From contig JNVV01000010.1 of NCBI GenBank assembly GCA_000733355.1, positions 32,735-96,734 of the forward strand: a DNA stretch of 64,000 bases. The letters run 5' to 3'. The notes beneath the pieces were generated by a model that saw nothing but the letters and a program-made list of their open reading frames with translations, had not been told where the DNA came from and searched no databases. Of this stretch, positions 32,835 to 44,418 are shown piece by piece (within the stretch, counting starts at the first letter, position 1; each line of letters starts with the position of its first letter). The translations under genes were made by a program, and so were the position numbers. This DNA comes from Falciphora oryzae. Lineage: Eukaryota; Ascomycota; Sordariomycetes; Magnaporthales; Magnaporthaceae.

Positions 32835-33090
32835 GGCGCTAATCTCACGTACAGAGTCGGAGACCGGCACGCCTGTAACAACACGTTACACCATTCCATC
32901 GCCGTGCATTCCACCCGGGCCAGTCCCAAACTTGGTATGCTTTTTCTTTTCTCTATAGGAGAGACTGTAACCATACCCTGACCGACCATCCACAGACGGC
33001 GTAACACAACGCACATCAACACGGCTGTCCAGAGACGAGGCAACAGGGCAGGGCAAAGTTCAGAGCACTCGCTCGACCTACCTCGGAGCC

Positions 33091-34404
33091 ATGACAGTGC
33101 CGCAGGTTCAGGCCGCCTCGGGCACGACGGAGGCTGACTTGGCCGTCGCGGCGGCGAAGATGTCCGGGCATGCAGCCGCATCTCCCGAGGCGGCCCGTGG
33201 GTTCGGCACGCTGGCCGTCCATGCCGGCAGCCCGCACGACCCGGCCACCGGAGCCGTCATCGAGGCCATCTCGCTGTCCACCACCTTCGCCCAGACCTCG
33301 GTCGGCAAGCCCGTGGGCGCCTACGAGTACAGTCGCAGCAGCAACCCCAACCGCGACAACTTCGAGCAGGCCGTCGCGGCGCTGGAGCACGCGCGCCACG
33401 CCCTGGCCTTCAGCTCCGGCAGCGCCACCACGGCCACCATCCTGCAGTCCCTTGCCGCAGGCTCGCACGTCATCTCCGTCTCGGACGTCTACGGCGGCAC
33501 CCACCGCTACTTCACCCAGGTCACCAAGACCCACGGCATCAGGGTCACCTTCACCCCCGAGATCGAGGTCGACATCCGCGACCACATCACCGACGACACC
33601 AAGCTCGTCTGGATCGAGACCCCCAGCAACCCGACCCTGCGCCTGGTCGACATCAGCGCCGTCGCCGCCCAGGCCCACGCCCGCGGCGTCCTGGTCGTCG
33701 TCGACAACACTTTCCTCTCGCCCTACGTCCAGAACCCGCTCGACCACGGCGCCGACATAGTCGTCCACAGCGTCACAAAGTACATCAACGGCCACAGCGA
33801 CGTCGTCATGGGCGTGGCCGCGCTCAACAACGACGGCCTGGCCCAGCGCCTACGCTTCCTGCAGAACGCCATCGGCGCCGTGCCCTCGGCCTTCGACTCA
33901 TGGCTGGCCCACCGCGGCCTCAAGACCCTGCACCTGCGCGCCCGCGAGGCCTCGCACAACGCCCTGGCCGTCGCCCACGTCCTCGAGGCCAGCCCCCACG
34001 TCATCTCCGTCAACTACCCGGGCATCGACTCCCATCCCCACCGCGCAATCGCCGTCCGCCAGCACCGCTCCGGCCTCGGCGGCGGCATGCTGTCCTTCCG
34101 GGTCCGCGGCGGCCACGGCGCCGCCGAGCGCTTCTGCAGGTACACCCGCATCTTCACGCTTGCCGAGTCGCTCGGTGGCGTCGAGTCTCTGGTCGAGGTC
34201 CCTAGCAGCATGACCCATGCCGGTATCCCCCGCGACCAGCGCGAGGCCGTTGGCATCTTTGACGACCTCGTCCGCGTCAGCTGTGGCGTCGAGGACGCTG
34301 ACGATTTGACCGCCGATGTCCTGAGGGCGCTTGAGATGGCGGTCTCCGAACAGCCGCTCGAAAACGGCTCCACGACCCCCGCGGTCGCCAACGGCTCTCA
34401 TTAG
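33091..34404 (+). CDS. CYS3: Cystathionine gamma-lyase
   Basis: Single exon of 437 residues. The enzyme is a pyridoxal-phosphate protein that splits cystathionine to cysteine, 2-oxobutyrate and ammonia in reverse transsulfuration. After a roughly 45-residue N-terminal extension comes the family core: GFGTLAVHAGSPHDPATGAV, YEYSRSSNPNRDNFEQAVA, ALAFSSGSATTATILQ, WIETPSNPTLRLVDI, VVDNTFLSPYVQNPL, and the PLP lysine in HSVTKYINGHSDVVMG at about residue 230. The C-terminal FTLAESLGGVESL and HAGIPRDQREAVGI are also typical. Yeast Cys3 has 394 residues, so the start may be extended; the next in-frame ATG is at residue 24. Cystathionine beta-lyase and gamma-synthase are related, but the overall pattern fits Cys3 best. 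Codon use is very GC-rich, which produces long open frames on the opposite strand. Confidence 0.88.
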   Translation: MTVPQVQAASGTTEADLAVAAAKMSGHAAASPEAARGFGTLAVHAGSPHDPATGAVIEAISLSTTFAQTSVGKPVGAYEYSRSSNPNRDNFEQAVAALEHARHALAFSSGSATTATILQSLAAGSHVISVSDVYGGTHRYFTQVTKTHGIRVTFTPEIEVDIRDHITDDTKLVWIETPSNPTLRLVDISAVAAQAHARGVLVVVDNTFLSPYVQNPLDHGADIVVHSVTKYINGHSDVVMGVAALNNDGLAQRLRFLQNAIGAVPSAFDSWLAHRGLKTLHLRAREASHNALAVAHVLEASPHVISVNYPGIDSHPHRAIAVRQHRSGLGGGMLSFRVRGGHGAAERFCRYTRIFTLAESLGGVESLVEVPSSMTHAGIPRDQREAVGIFDDLVRVSCGVEDADDLTADVLRALEMAVSEQPLENGSTTPAVANGSH

Positions 34405-35419
34405 CCTCCTCCTGTAGTCTGGCCTATTAGCGCAGGGGCGGCCCGTGAGATATAGGCCTATGGAGATCAAAAAACAAAAGCATGAAAAAGAAAAAGGAAA
34501 AGAATCGGGACATACATAATTTAGGGTGTTTGGATGCGGGTTATAGATCCTGCGCTCGCTGGATGTGGATTTACCAGGATATATAGTCAGGCACGCAGCG
34601 CAGCGCCTCTCGAGTCGACGTTGGTTAGGATCATCTAGATGGAGCGAGCATATTTGGAATTGTCATTTGGAAATTTGCCTCGTGTCATTATGCATGGAAC
34701 CGGCGACTAAAGAGAGTCAGAGAGTCATTGTCTTGAGCCAGGTTGTTCAAATGCGTGTGTCGTCACCGCATGAAATTTTTATATACCCAGTCTATACTGA
34801 TGCCTGAACGCGAACGCCTAGCTCTGGAAACAGGTGTAGCCCAGGGCTGTTTTAAGAATAATAAGGATCAGAACCACGTAGAAAAACAAGAAGAGGGGAT
34901 GATAACCGGCAGCTTAACACAACGCGGCGCTAAGGTATAGAAATGCTAAATGCGGATGCTTCATAAACTTCGCCATGCATGACAAGACGTTGACCAAGGA
35001 ACCCCGGAGAGAAGAACGTAAAATGTAGACAGGAACGATGTCTTTGTAACCCCGCGCCTCACTGTCACGTATATCAACTAGCACCAGTCCCGGACGAGAA
35101 TGGATAAGTAGAATGACGATGAGGGCAAGGAGAACGATGACCAGGCCAAGAGAAAAAGCCCAAGGGGTTCTCACAAAGACGGGGGTGCCCCAGGGCGTAT
35201 CATGCTTAGCCTGCGCAGTGAGAGTTTAAACATTAAACCGTGCAGGACGTGTGTACTGCACCAGGTAATCTGGGGCGAACGTGTCCACTCCGGGATTCCA
35301 GAACGGATGGTGTATCTCGACGATGAGATGAAATGAGGGAGACCGGAGCCAAAAGGGTTGGGCCCTGGACATAAAATTTTGCATCCAGGGACCTGGCCGA
35401 CACCGGGAGTAACGTTTAG
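34405..35419. other. Convergent intergenic region with a small membrane-type frame
   Basis: About 1 kb between the ends of CYS3 (+) and the DUF1765-like gene (-). Most of it shows nothing. On the minus strand a frame ending at 34914 and open back to about 35225 reads HDTPWGTPVFVRTPWAFSLG then a strongly hydrophobic stretch (VIVLLALIVILLI), which looks like a membrane segment. It has no ATG in a convincing place and could be an exon of an unseen gene or chance. Confidence 0.3.
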
Positions 35420-38400
35420 CTACGTCAACCGGCGCAGGCCCTCGACGCCCAGGGCCGGAACTTCGACTTCGCCGAGACCCAGAACGCCCTCTTCTCGCCT
35501 CCGGTCGACAAACGAGTTGCACTCGCTGACAACCAGGCTCCATTCGGCGAGCGCTCGGCCAGCATACCGCGTGCTGGTTTCGTACATGCCGACTGGGCGG
35601 ACGGGCTCCACTGTTTGTCGCCCTCGGCTCTCCTTCTCGGGGGTTTGTTCGCCTGGCTCCTTGTCACGGCTGCCGAATAACGTGTCGTCCGCCGACGCCT
35701 CAAACGGGAGCTTGCCTATCGGAGTGAATCCACGCCTCGCGTCGCCCGAAAGGTCGCCCCGACCACCGCTGGTGCTACGCCGGGGATCGTCGCCCGGGCT
35801 ATCCGACTGGCCGCCCGGGCTTAGAGGCTGCGCATTTCTGGCCTCGCTGATCAGCCCGCCCTGCGCCCAGCCTGACACAAGCCTGGTTGGGGGCGGGAGG
35901 CCCGGGGCCGGCGGCGGAGGGCTCTCGCTCCGGCGGCCCGTAGAGGCTAGCCTGGAGGTGACTCGAGCCTGCGCGGGTGCAGGCAAGCGAGGGCGCGTGA
36001 GAAGTCGATCCCTGGCGGGTGCAGGGAAGCCCCCTGCCGGGCCACCGGGCCACGCGACGTTGTGGAGGGTAAATCTGAAAACAAACCGCGAGGCGTCATA
36101 CACGAGGGATGAGCCTGTCGAGTCCGAGTCCGAGGTTGGGGATGCCACCGTGGGTTGCTTGGGCGGCGGCGCTGGAGGCGGGCCCTCGAATGAAAGTCGA
36201 ACGTTCGCCGGCATCATCTGAGATCGTGTGGCAGCGAGATCCTTGCGAGCCTGGTCGAGCTCATCGTCATAGCTTTTTCGTCGCCCGGCGCTTGTCCAGG
36301 TAGCCGGCGCCGCCGTGCCAGCAGGCACTCCAGCTGCGCCAAGACTGAACACTTTACCGAGGAGAGACCACCGTCGACTGGCCGATGGGGGCTTGCCGCC
36401 GCCACCATTGTTTGAGGCAGTAAGAGTCTCGGAGCCATCGTCGTCCGAGCCTACGGACCCGGGATAGGATTGGATGCTGGAGGGCAGGTCAGGCGAGGCA
36501 AGCGGACTGCGTTGCAGCGTGGGCAACTCTGTGCGGACAATCATAAATCTTTTGCCTGGCTGAGGCAGACTAGGAGCGGTGCTAGGAGGTATAGAACGTG
36601 TCCGCTCTGCCCTCTGCTTCAGCCACAGGTAGTGAGACCAGACGGTCATGAGCCTCTCAGAGGCGACCATGAAGATTCGACTGTTTACAAGAACAACGGC
36701 AAGGATTAGCACAGCGATATTCTCAAACACCGGGTCCCCTCGCTAGTCGTGCTTGCGAGGGAGTGAAGAGTGTCGGATATACTCACGCATCAACCTCGTT
36801 GGGGCTCCCGCCGTCCCTACATATCCGCCAGCAGAGAAGTCGCATAAAATACGCGCGAACCATCGGGCACCAGTTGGTGAAGAAGCTGGCAAAGACCTCT
36901 TCGGTCAAGAGCCAGCCCAGACATATGGCCTCCTTCCGCGCAGGATCTGCGGCGACGATATCCCACGTGGAGAAGACAAAGGAAAGGACCTGTATCTCGG
37001 ACATGGTGTTATTATTCGACAACATCAGCTTGCACACGTCCAGCCAAAACGGCCAGTCGATGAGGTCCAGACGATGCCGCTGCCCCTCGATCGGGCTCAG
37101 GCACCGCTCGGCATCACCGCCTGGTGTATAGTCGCAGCCCCCGTTATACACATGAAGTGCCTCCTGCAGGAAATCGCAAAGGAGATATTGGCAGTTGTGG
37201 TCATAACGCCGCGTGTTTTTGGTCGCCGCCTTGAGCAGACACATGAATGCCTCTGCGAAGGCGTGGCGGGGCCCGACAAGGCAATCGTCCGACCGGAGGA
37301 AATCCCTGAGCAGCACAATCAGGCAGTTCTCGTCCATACCCCGAAGCAGGTTTGTGTGGGGAAGGAGCTGTGCCATAGGAGTGAGCGCTGCGTCTGCGCC
37401 GTGGAAAGCATCCGGAAGTGGCGGGCGCATCATGGCATCGAAGGCGGCCTGTCGGTTGATGGTGTTGTCCATGATGGTCAAGAGCTGGGCGTGGACGAGC
37501 ACAAAGGCCGGGGCTCTCGCCTTCTCGATCAGGGGCAGCCCCGGCGGGACGAACTGCTCCGAGATGAGGTAGAAGTACTTGCAGAACACGAACAGAAGAT
37601 CCGTGTCGTCGCCTCGCCACCTCGACACCCATGGCCCGTACCAGGGGATCTGCGTCGCTTGGAGCGGTACTTTGGCGGGCCGCCGAAGCTTCTCGCGCAC
37701 GGCCCGGATCGATGTCCAGCCCAAAGAGCCCATGCTCGGGGGGAAAAGCGCCACAATGTCCTCACTCTCCCCTTTACTCGCCCTGGGGAGACCAACCTCG
37801 TCAACAACCCGGGTAACGACACTCATTCTTGTGTCGAGACTCCAGAGGCGGACCAGAATGTCTGCCACTCCTGGGACGAAGAAGAAGGCATAAGCGCAGG
37901 CCGTGCCGGCAAAGTTGACCAGAGCCTGCGGGGCGTGCCGCAGGGACATCTTGTCCACAACCAGCGCCATGTGCGCAAGTAGAATGGACATAAACATGGT
38001 TCTGATCCGGTGCTCCACTGACCGAGCCGAGAAGGCGGAGCCCCTTAGGTCCCCAACCGAGGGGGCGCCGGCAGAGTTGGACCGCACCCGCACCTTCTCA
38101 CCTGGAGACCGTTCTGCGAGCGGGCGGAAGTACGTGGTGCTTAGCCGCCACTCTGGACGCATCATGATCTCGGTGGCTGCCTCGAGAAGGGCCGGTCGAT
38201 CAACGCCACCCAACAGCTGGGCAGTGCACGAGGGGGGAAACATGGCCGTGACGGCTTCACTCCACACGACGCGGCCGCTGCGACCGTCTAGGATCTGTAG
38301 CAACGCAACCCACCACCTCCCGAGGATTGCTGTGCGACGCTCGATATCCTCAGGCTCCAGCGCCTCCGTATCTTTGTTGGAGGGGTCGTGGGCATAACGG

Positions 38401-39533
38401 CGCAGAAACGGCACAAGTATTTTCTTGACAACAATCATGCGGTGACCAGTGGTCGGCCGGGACGCGAACGTGTGGTAGGCAGCCTCTAAATCGTCAAATT
38501 CCGACTCGAGCGGGTCCCCCGCGGTGGGCGAAGGCGCTGCCGTCCTGGAAGCGGCGGCGATTGTATCTGAGCCGCGGTCCGAGGGTGCTGTCGTGGTCCC
38601 AAAGGAGCCGGATGACGTGCCATCTTCGGTCGATGATGCATCAGGACTGCTCTTATCGGTTCCTGATGCAGGGCGAGTGGTGCCCAGTCCCAAAGAGGTT
38701 GCTTCAGGCACAGCAAGTGTGTCTGGCGGGTAGTCCCCAGGCGATGGCGACCTAGAAGCGGCGGGGGATGCGCCGATCCCCCCTCTTCCAAAGACAGCTT
38801 GTGGCCGCTGCTTGATTTTCGTCAGGTAGACACTCGCACGGTTCAAGGCGCGAGACGTGCCACTCAAAGAATCCGCCGACCGGCTTGCGTTGAAGGTTCC
38901 CATCAACGAATGTCGTTTCTTTTGCAGCTTCCCTTGCGAGCTGACGCCCGCATCTGCATTCTCCCCGCCGGGCGATAGTGAGGGCGAGCTGGATGCCCAC
39001 GTGTCCCGGCGAGAGTCGACGCGAGAGGAGGGGCGAGCCTTGGAACAGTCACGAGATGAAGACTCAAGCGAGGGCCGGGCGAACTCTTGGGACGCTACTG
39101 AGCCAGGACTCGGGGCCTCATCGTAGTCAGTGGCAGTTTTTATGCCCGGGATCCACGAGTGAGGCCGAGCAGCGGGCGTTTTCGGCCCTTCCGGCTTCTC
39201 TGCCGTATCATGTGTGTTAAGTGCCGGCGAACGAGCTAGCACCGAAGACACGGTAACTGTCGAGGACTTGAGGTCAAGGAGGATACCCTCGCCAAGAAAG
39301 GGCAGGTCCAAGACCGGCAGGCTCGGCAGGCCCGGCAGGCCTTTGCAGCTCGGGGAGCTATGGGTGGATATGGACGTTCCTGTGGAGGGACGCAAAGCGG
39401 GCGAGGAGAGCGGCAGGAATTGGGATGAGATTGGAGTGGGTGAAGATGGCAGCGGCGGCGTAGAGAAGGACAGGAGATCGGGGGTCGAGTGAGATCGGTG
39501 GAATGGCAAGGCCGACTTGATTGCCGGGGCCAT
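35420..39533 (-). CDS. Large DUF1765-like protein, function unknown
   Basis: Two exons on the minus strand, 39533-36787 and 36680-35420, joined by a 106-bp intron (gtgagt...gtaaacag), give 1335 residues. The junction restores NEVDA-RIFMVASERLMTVWSHY, which is why the open frame running further up to 36730 is taken as intron. Residues 1-360 are Ser/Pro-rich and probably disordered. About 360-915 is a folded, mainly helical region with FFFVPGVADILVRLW and FLRSDDCLVGPRHAFAEAFM, resembling the fungal DUF1765 family as I remember it. The C-terminal 400 residues are again Ser/Pro/Gly-rich, closing with YAGRALAEWSLVVSECNSFV and EVPALGVEGLR. The family assignment is from memory of conserved stretches and is moderately sure; no function is offered. 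Confidence 0.65.
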
Positions 39534-42500
39534 GGTGGTCGTTCAAGTTGGGTCCGCTCCTATCAAATCATCATGGCGCGTTGAGGGATCGAGTCGACAG
39601 TGACGACCCGGGAAATGGCAGCGGAGGAGCTCGGTGGGCGAAAGAATGGAAGACGAGCCACAGCCAGGCTCAGTCCAATAGACCCGGCAGGCAGTCGCGG
39701 TCAATCTCCCGCACGCTCTCTCAGCACAACCTGCTGTTGACACACTCCGGCCGAATTAAGCTAGAAACCCGCGGCCACACCATCCATACGGGACAATGGA
39801 GAAGAGATGACAGGAGACCGGGAGAGGAAAAGGCACCGGGAATCGAAGGGGGAAAAAAAAGGAGACTAAAAGGTGAGTGAGAAAAAGATAAGAAAAGAAA
39901 AGAAAGAAACCCACGACGTAGCCACCGGACTTCCTCCCCCCCTGTTCGCACTCTCGGGTACCTCCAGGTACCTACCTCCCCGGTCTAGCAGGCAGGCAGG
40001 ATGCAAAAGCCTTGCCAAGATGGCCCGCCGCGCGGTGGTGAGAATGGTGTGGTGGAGGATCGGGGCTGGGGGAAGTACTGGAAGGTACTTGTGGGGTAGA
40101 CGGCTCAGCTCGAGGTTGGAAGCGAGTGCTGTTTGAGTGTATTCTCTCGCAAGACCCATAACGATACCTGCTTGGGCCTGCTCCCGCGGCCGTGCTGAGA
40201 AGGCGCCGGCCAGGACAAGTGACGACCGGCGTGGAAACGACAGATCACCGGCCTCCATTTCTGCCAGGACAGGGGGGCATGCATCAGTCGGTGGATCGCA
40301 CACTTCTCCATCCGCAAAGCAGACGGTCCGTGGGCCTCGCGCTGCCCAGAGCTGTGTTGCAATATCGTGCGGCCCAATGGACTTGATAGAGGCAGAGGCA
40401 GATTGAGGAAGGCGCGGTGGTGCCGTGGCAGACGGCCCAGCCATCCAGCCCGCCTCCCCGGCTGTGCCAACCATGCATCATATCGCTGGAGAAATAAGAA
40501 ATGGACATCAAAGCTCATTATTCGGCGGAAGAGTTGCTTTCTTGGGGCGCCATCGGGTGTGGCGGGCTCGTGGGGACCAGTCAAAGGACCCATGGGAAAA
40601 ACCAGGAAACCCGCCTTGCCGCATTCGCGCCAGCCCAGGGTGGCCCCCTGTTCGGGATGCACGACGTCCGTCGCGTCGCACTCCGTCCTTTGCACACCAA
40701 CCTGCCCCTTCGGTGTGTCGCCTAGCTGCGCATTGTTGCGGACTGCCGCTGTGGACAGGGCTTCAGTCTTCAGTCTTGAAACAGCGCGCCTCTGCCCGCC
40801 GCTTCGTGTGGCCTGACTGCCTTCCCCTTTTCGACCGGCGGACAGATCTCCCCGACCACCTCGCTATACCGGGCAAACGCAGTCGTTGTCGAGACATCCC
40901 CCTGGCCCCTGCGTCCTCTCGGCCCTCCGTGCCCGCCGCTATGCCAACTTTTCGAGTGGCAGATCGAGCTAGGCTGGTGCGGCTGATCCACCCATCTGAA
41001 GGGCACCTCGAATCTTGCGCAGCAGCCCAATACAGAAAAGTATCGCACAGAAAAAAAGAAACGGTTGGTCATTACGATGGACGGTGTGCGAAAGCGCCCC
41101 GCCCCGCCCGTTCTCGTCCTGCGTCTGGCACCCGGCGCGGTGGCGCCTGCCCAGCTGAATGGTCGCATTCTCAAGACCCCTAAATCCCTGCGCCATGGAC
41201 CCAAGCTTCCCTGGCCGCCCAGGATCGACTGTCAATTCGCGGTGTCTGTAATCCAGAAAAGGCTTGCCTGCTGTCAACGCCAACTCCGCCCACCCTGGGC
41301 TGTCAACTTTGACATGCATAAACACTTTGACCTGTTGACATAGACGGCATGGATGACCTATCCGTATTTGTCACTCGTTGACGATGGAGGTGCCGACACT
41401 CGATGGACCGTGATGCTATGGCGTCCGCTCTGCCTTCTTTCTTGTCCAACCTCCATCCGCGACTCCCGAAAGTGGACCTGCACCAAGCCAGGTGGTTTTT
41501 GGAGAATGCCCTGCGCTGTCCACCTCCCAGCCCACAGATGTAACCTACACACACGTCATTGGACTTCTCGTGGGGGATCGTCACCTGCGGTCGCCGGGTC
41601 TTTGTGAAGAGAGCCGCCGGGCTCCATGTGTGCTGAGTCGGTGGTCCCGCTCAACAAACCTTGGAAGAGGGCGGTCAAGGCCTGAGTCCTGACCCCTCGG
41701 TATAACTTCTGGCCACACGGGCAGCGAGAACGTCAGGCCCAGCCCTGGGGGAGACAAGAAGGAAAAAAAAAAAAAAAAAAAAAGGCAAAACCCTGTCGGC
41801 CACCCATGCGCGATACCATATGACAGCTCCCGTCTATGATATCATCACAATTTCTGTGACTTGCGTATGAGGTACCTACTGACCTGAAGTAAGTCGTCGT
41901 GTCGGCCGCCAAGCTGGGGAGGGGAAATGATATATATACCACATATCCGGGATTCCCGGACGGCTGGTAAATGACCATGACCATGGCCTCTTTACGCAGT
42001 CTTAGGGATGGCTACATTGGTTATGAGCGGCCGTCAACGGATGTATCCTGATACGCATATAGATGCACTCCCTCCGCATTCTCAAGAGGTGACCCAATGG
42101 CCAGGTAAGTGCCGTTCTTCCTACTTCTGTTTCTGCGAGTTGGGCAAAGCACAACGGCTGAATACAGGCGGCGGCCGTGCGTTCTACAAACGACAGGGGG
42201 CTGTCGTTTATGGTTGATAGTCGGATCGATCGGAGCCAAATAATGAAGGAGCAATTCGGGTACTCGTCTGCGCTCAAGGGACTTGGAACAAAGGCAATAA
42301 CAATAATGAGAAGAGATTAGAAGCGAAAACAAGCAGCGCATCGTAATCAAAGTTTTACGCCGAGAAAAGAAAGAAAAAAAAGAAAGAAAAAAAAAAGAGA
42401 GAAGGAGAAGAAAAATGTCGCGTTGGTGGCCCTGTTAAGGTTCTCGGCAGATCGGCCGTCTAGGCGGGTAACCAAAATTGGACACGCGAGCGTTGCAGCG

Positions 42501-42766
42501 AGATTGGCAGCCCGTCGTCTGCTCGCCAGGCCTTACCCAGTAGATCAGCTCTCCACTTCACCTGCGTGACGAACGAGGACAAGACTACCCGACGGAACAT
42601 GTCCCTATCGCCCGCCTGATTGACCGTGGGCACCTACAGCGCCTAGCGACGACGACACCTCTGGGACAGCCCCCCGCTGGGCCCCTGCCATCTCAGAGCT
42701 CCAACGGTCTCAAACGAGAACTGCCGACGGAAGCCCTTGCGCCCCGACGCGCCAACGCCGTCCGTG
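39534..42766. other. Long intergenic region without a supported gene
   Basis: About 3.2 kb. Several overlapping open frames exist on both strands (for example 40425-41183 +), but they are of similar length in opposing frames, rich in Arg/Pro/Ser, and show no domain, intron pattern or conserved block. Features seen are an A run at about 41764-41783, purine-rich tracts (39845-39905 and 42360-42415) and tacctccaggtacc-type motifs at 39958-39975. A non-coding RNA or a fast-evolving gene cannot be excluded. Confidence 0.5.
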
Positions 42767-43671
42767 ATGCCTTCTGCTCGGCGCCTGCGGCTACTGGGCA
42801 CCGTCGCCGTTGCCGTCCTGTTTACCCTCCTTTTCATATCCAGGCTGCGCCAGGCTGGCGGCCCCGACACCAACTCGCTACAGGGCTTTTACCACAAAAC
42901 CAAGAGCGCCATCGACAGGGCACAAGCGGGGGGACAAGCGGCGTCCAAGCCAGGGGCCGGCGCCGAAACCAAAGGCCACCGCCTACATCTGGATAAGGAC
43001 GCCGATGGCGACGTCGACGAGGACGATACCAAGCTCACCAAGGAGGTTACCGATCGCCTCAAGGCCGCCGAGCAGCAGGCAAAGGAGCTTGCCAACTCGA
43101 AAGCCCCCAACAAACCCGACGCCCCGGGCAACGTGATCGGTATCGGCAGCTCGGCCGGTGGCCAGGGCAAGAAGAAAAAGACAAAGGACAGCAGCCCTGA
43201 GGTGGAAGACGAGACGGGAGATGACCACAAGATCGCCGACGAGCTCGATGCGATTCTCCGCAGGTCTCCAGGTATGCCTGTTGTCGGCACCACCCAACCG
43301 CGCCTCTTCCTGCGTGTAGTTAGCTAACTCACCGTGCCTGCCATCGTATAGTCATCATCTTCTCCAAGTCTTACTGCCCATACTCCAAGCGAGCAAAGGG
43401 CCTGCTGCTGGAGAAATATGCGATCGACCCTGCGCCTCACGTCGTGGAGCTCGACACCCACCCGCTCGGTCCGCAGATACAGGCAAGGCTGGGCACCCTT
43501 ACGGGCCGGAAGACAGTGCCAAATATTATGGTTAACGGCAAAAGTATCGGCGGCAGCGATGACATTGCTGAGCTGGACCGGGACAAGTCCTTGGTCCCCA
43601 AGATCAAATCGCTGGGAGGGAAGCGGGTGACCATGAAGGAGCGGTTTTCTGGCGACAAGGCCGTACCATAG
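42767..43671 (+). CDS. Membrane-anchored monothiol-type glutaredoxin (Grx6/7-like)
   Basis: Two exons, 42767-43271 and 43352-43671, with an 80-bp intron (gtatgc...cgtatag), give 274 residues. The N-terminus has a single hydrophobic anchor at about 9-24 after a basic stretch, then a long charged linker (about 30-160). The glutaredoxin domain follows: VIIFSKSYCPYSKRAKGLL with the active-site CPYS at about 177-180, TVPNIMVNGKSIGGSDDI for glutathione binding, and a C-terminal helix. This is the layout of yeast Grx6/Grx7 in the early secretory pathway. CPYS has only one Cys, as in those proteins. The ATG at 42767 is chosen because it starts the anchor; the frame is open upstream to 42737 without another ATG. 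Confidence 0.85.
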
Positions 43672-44418
43672 CGCGGCCCTGGGATGCGTCGCCGCCTCTT
43701 TCTTTCCCGGGAACCGCTGGGTTCGAGGTAACAGAGGCGCTCGCTCCAGCCGGGCCTTCCGAGCGGCCAGCTCGTCGTTCCTACCCCCGGCTGTCCCGGC
43801 GCCTGTCATATCCGATATTCTTTCTTGTCTTTTGGGCTCTTTCCTGTGGACGTTTTTTGTTCCTAGCGCAATGTGTTTGGCTTTTATGCATTTGCGTTCT
43901 TGGTCCGTCTTGCTATATTCAACCAGCTTTCAACCTGAATTTGGTTTTCCCCTTTCTTCTTTTTTTGTCGCTGTTGCTCGCCTCCTCGCTCTCGGTACCC
44001 TCTGCCCACCCCATTACGACATCGACAAGAGATGTCTACACTTCTTGATGATCATCTCATCTCTTCCAGTTTCGACTGCCATATATCCTACCTACCTCAC
44101 CTCCCCATGCCAACTCACCTTGCGGGGCTGCTCGCTCGCATAGTTGCGGGTTGCCAATCACTTGGCTCGAATTCCGCTGAATTCGGCGCTGGCCATCAAG
44201 GTGCCCGCTTCCCCCTTAACCAGTCGCCCTTTCTCAGGCGCCGTTTTCTTGACTTTCCTTTCAGGCTAGAAAGCAACAAGTCTTCTCATTTTGCCCTTTC
44301 TTTTCCCGCAAGTGAGCTTTCTGTTGAAAAACCCCAGCATCTCCGCTGCAAGGTCGAGGCCAGAGGCATCATTACGACTGCGGCATCATTCGCCTTATCA
44401 TCGTTCCGAGAGCTAGAC
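43672..44418. other. Intergenic, glutaredoxin to F-box gene
   Basis: About 745 bp. The open frame of the F-box gene extends upstream to 44032, but that part is rich in Ser/Leu/Phe with no F-box relation, contains pyrimidine tracts and is likely leader or promoter. No separate gene is supported. Confidence 0.5.

Noticed and set aside
33016..33795. Minus-strand open frame opposite cystathionine gamma-lyase
   Set aside because: Low-complexity Asp/Val/Gly composition, mirror of the biased codon use of CYS3, and no start context.
36681..36730. Upstream extension of the second exon of the DUF1765-like gene (FENIAVLILAVVLVNS)
   Set aside because: It looks like a membrane segment but is intron: the canonical gtgagt donor at 36786 and the gtaaacag acceptor at 36681-36688 are in matching phase and restore a continuous conserved stretch.
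40425..41183. 252-codon plus-strand frame in the 39.5-42.7 kb gap
   Set aside because: Overlaps several other frames of similar length on both strands, Arg/Pro/Ser-rich, no domain, no intron pattern.
44032..44418. N-terminal extension of the F-box protein
   Set aside because: The frame is open but the sequence is leader-like, rich in pyrimidine tracts, and the F-box begins at the ATG at 44419 as in related proteins.
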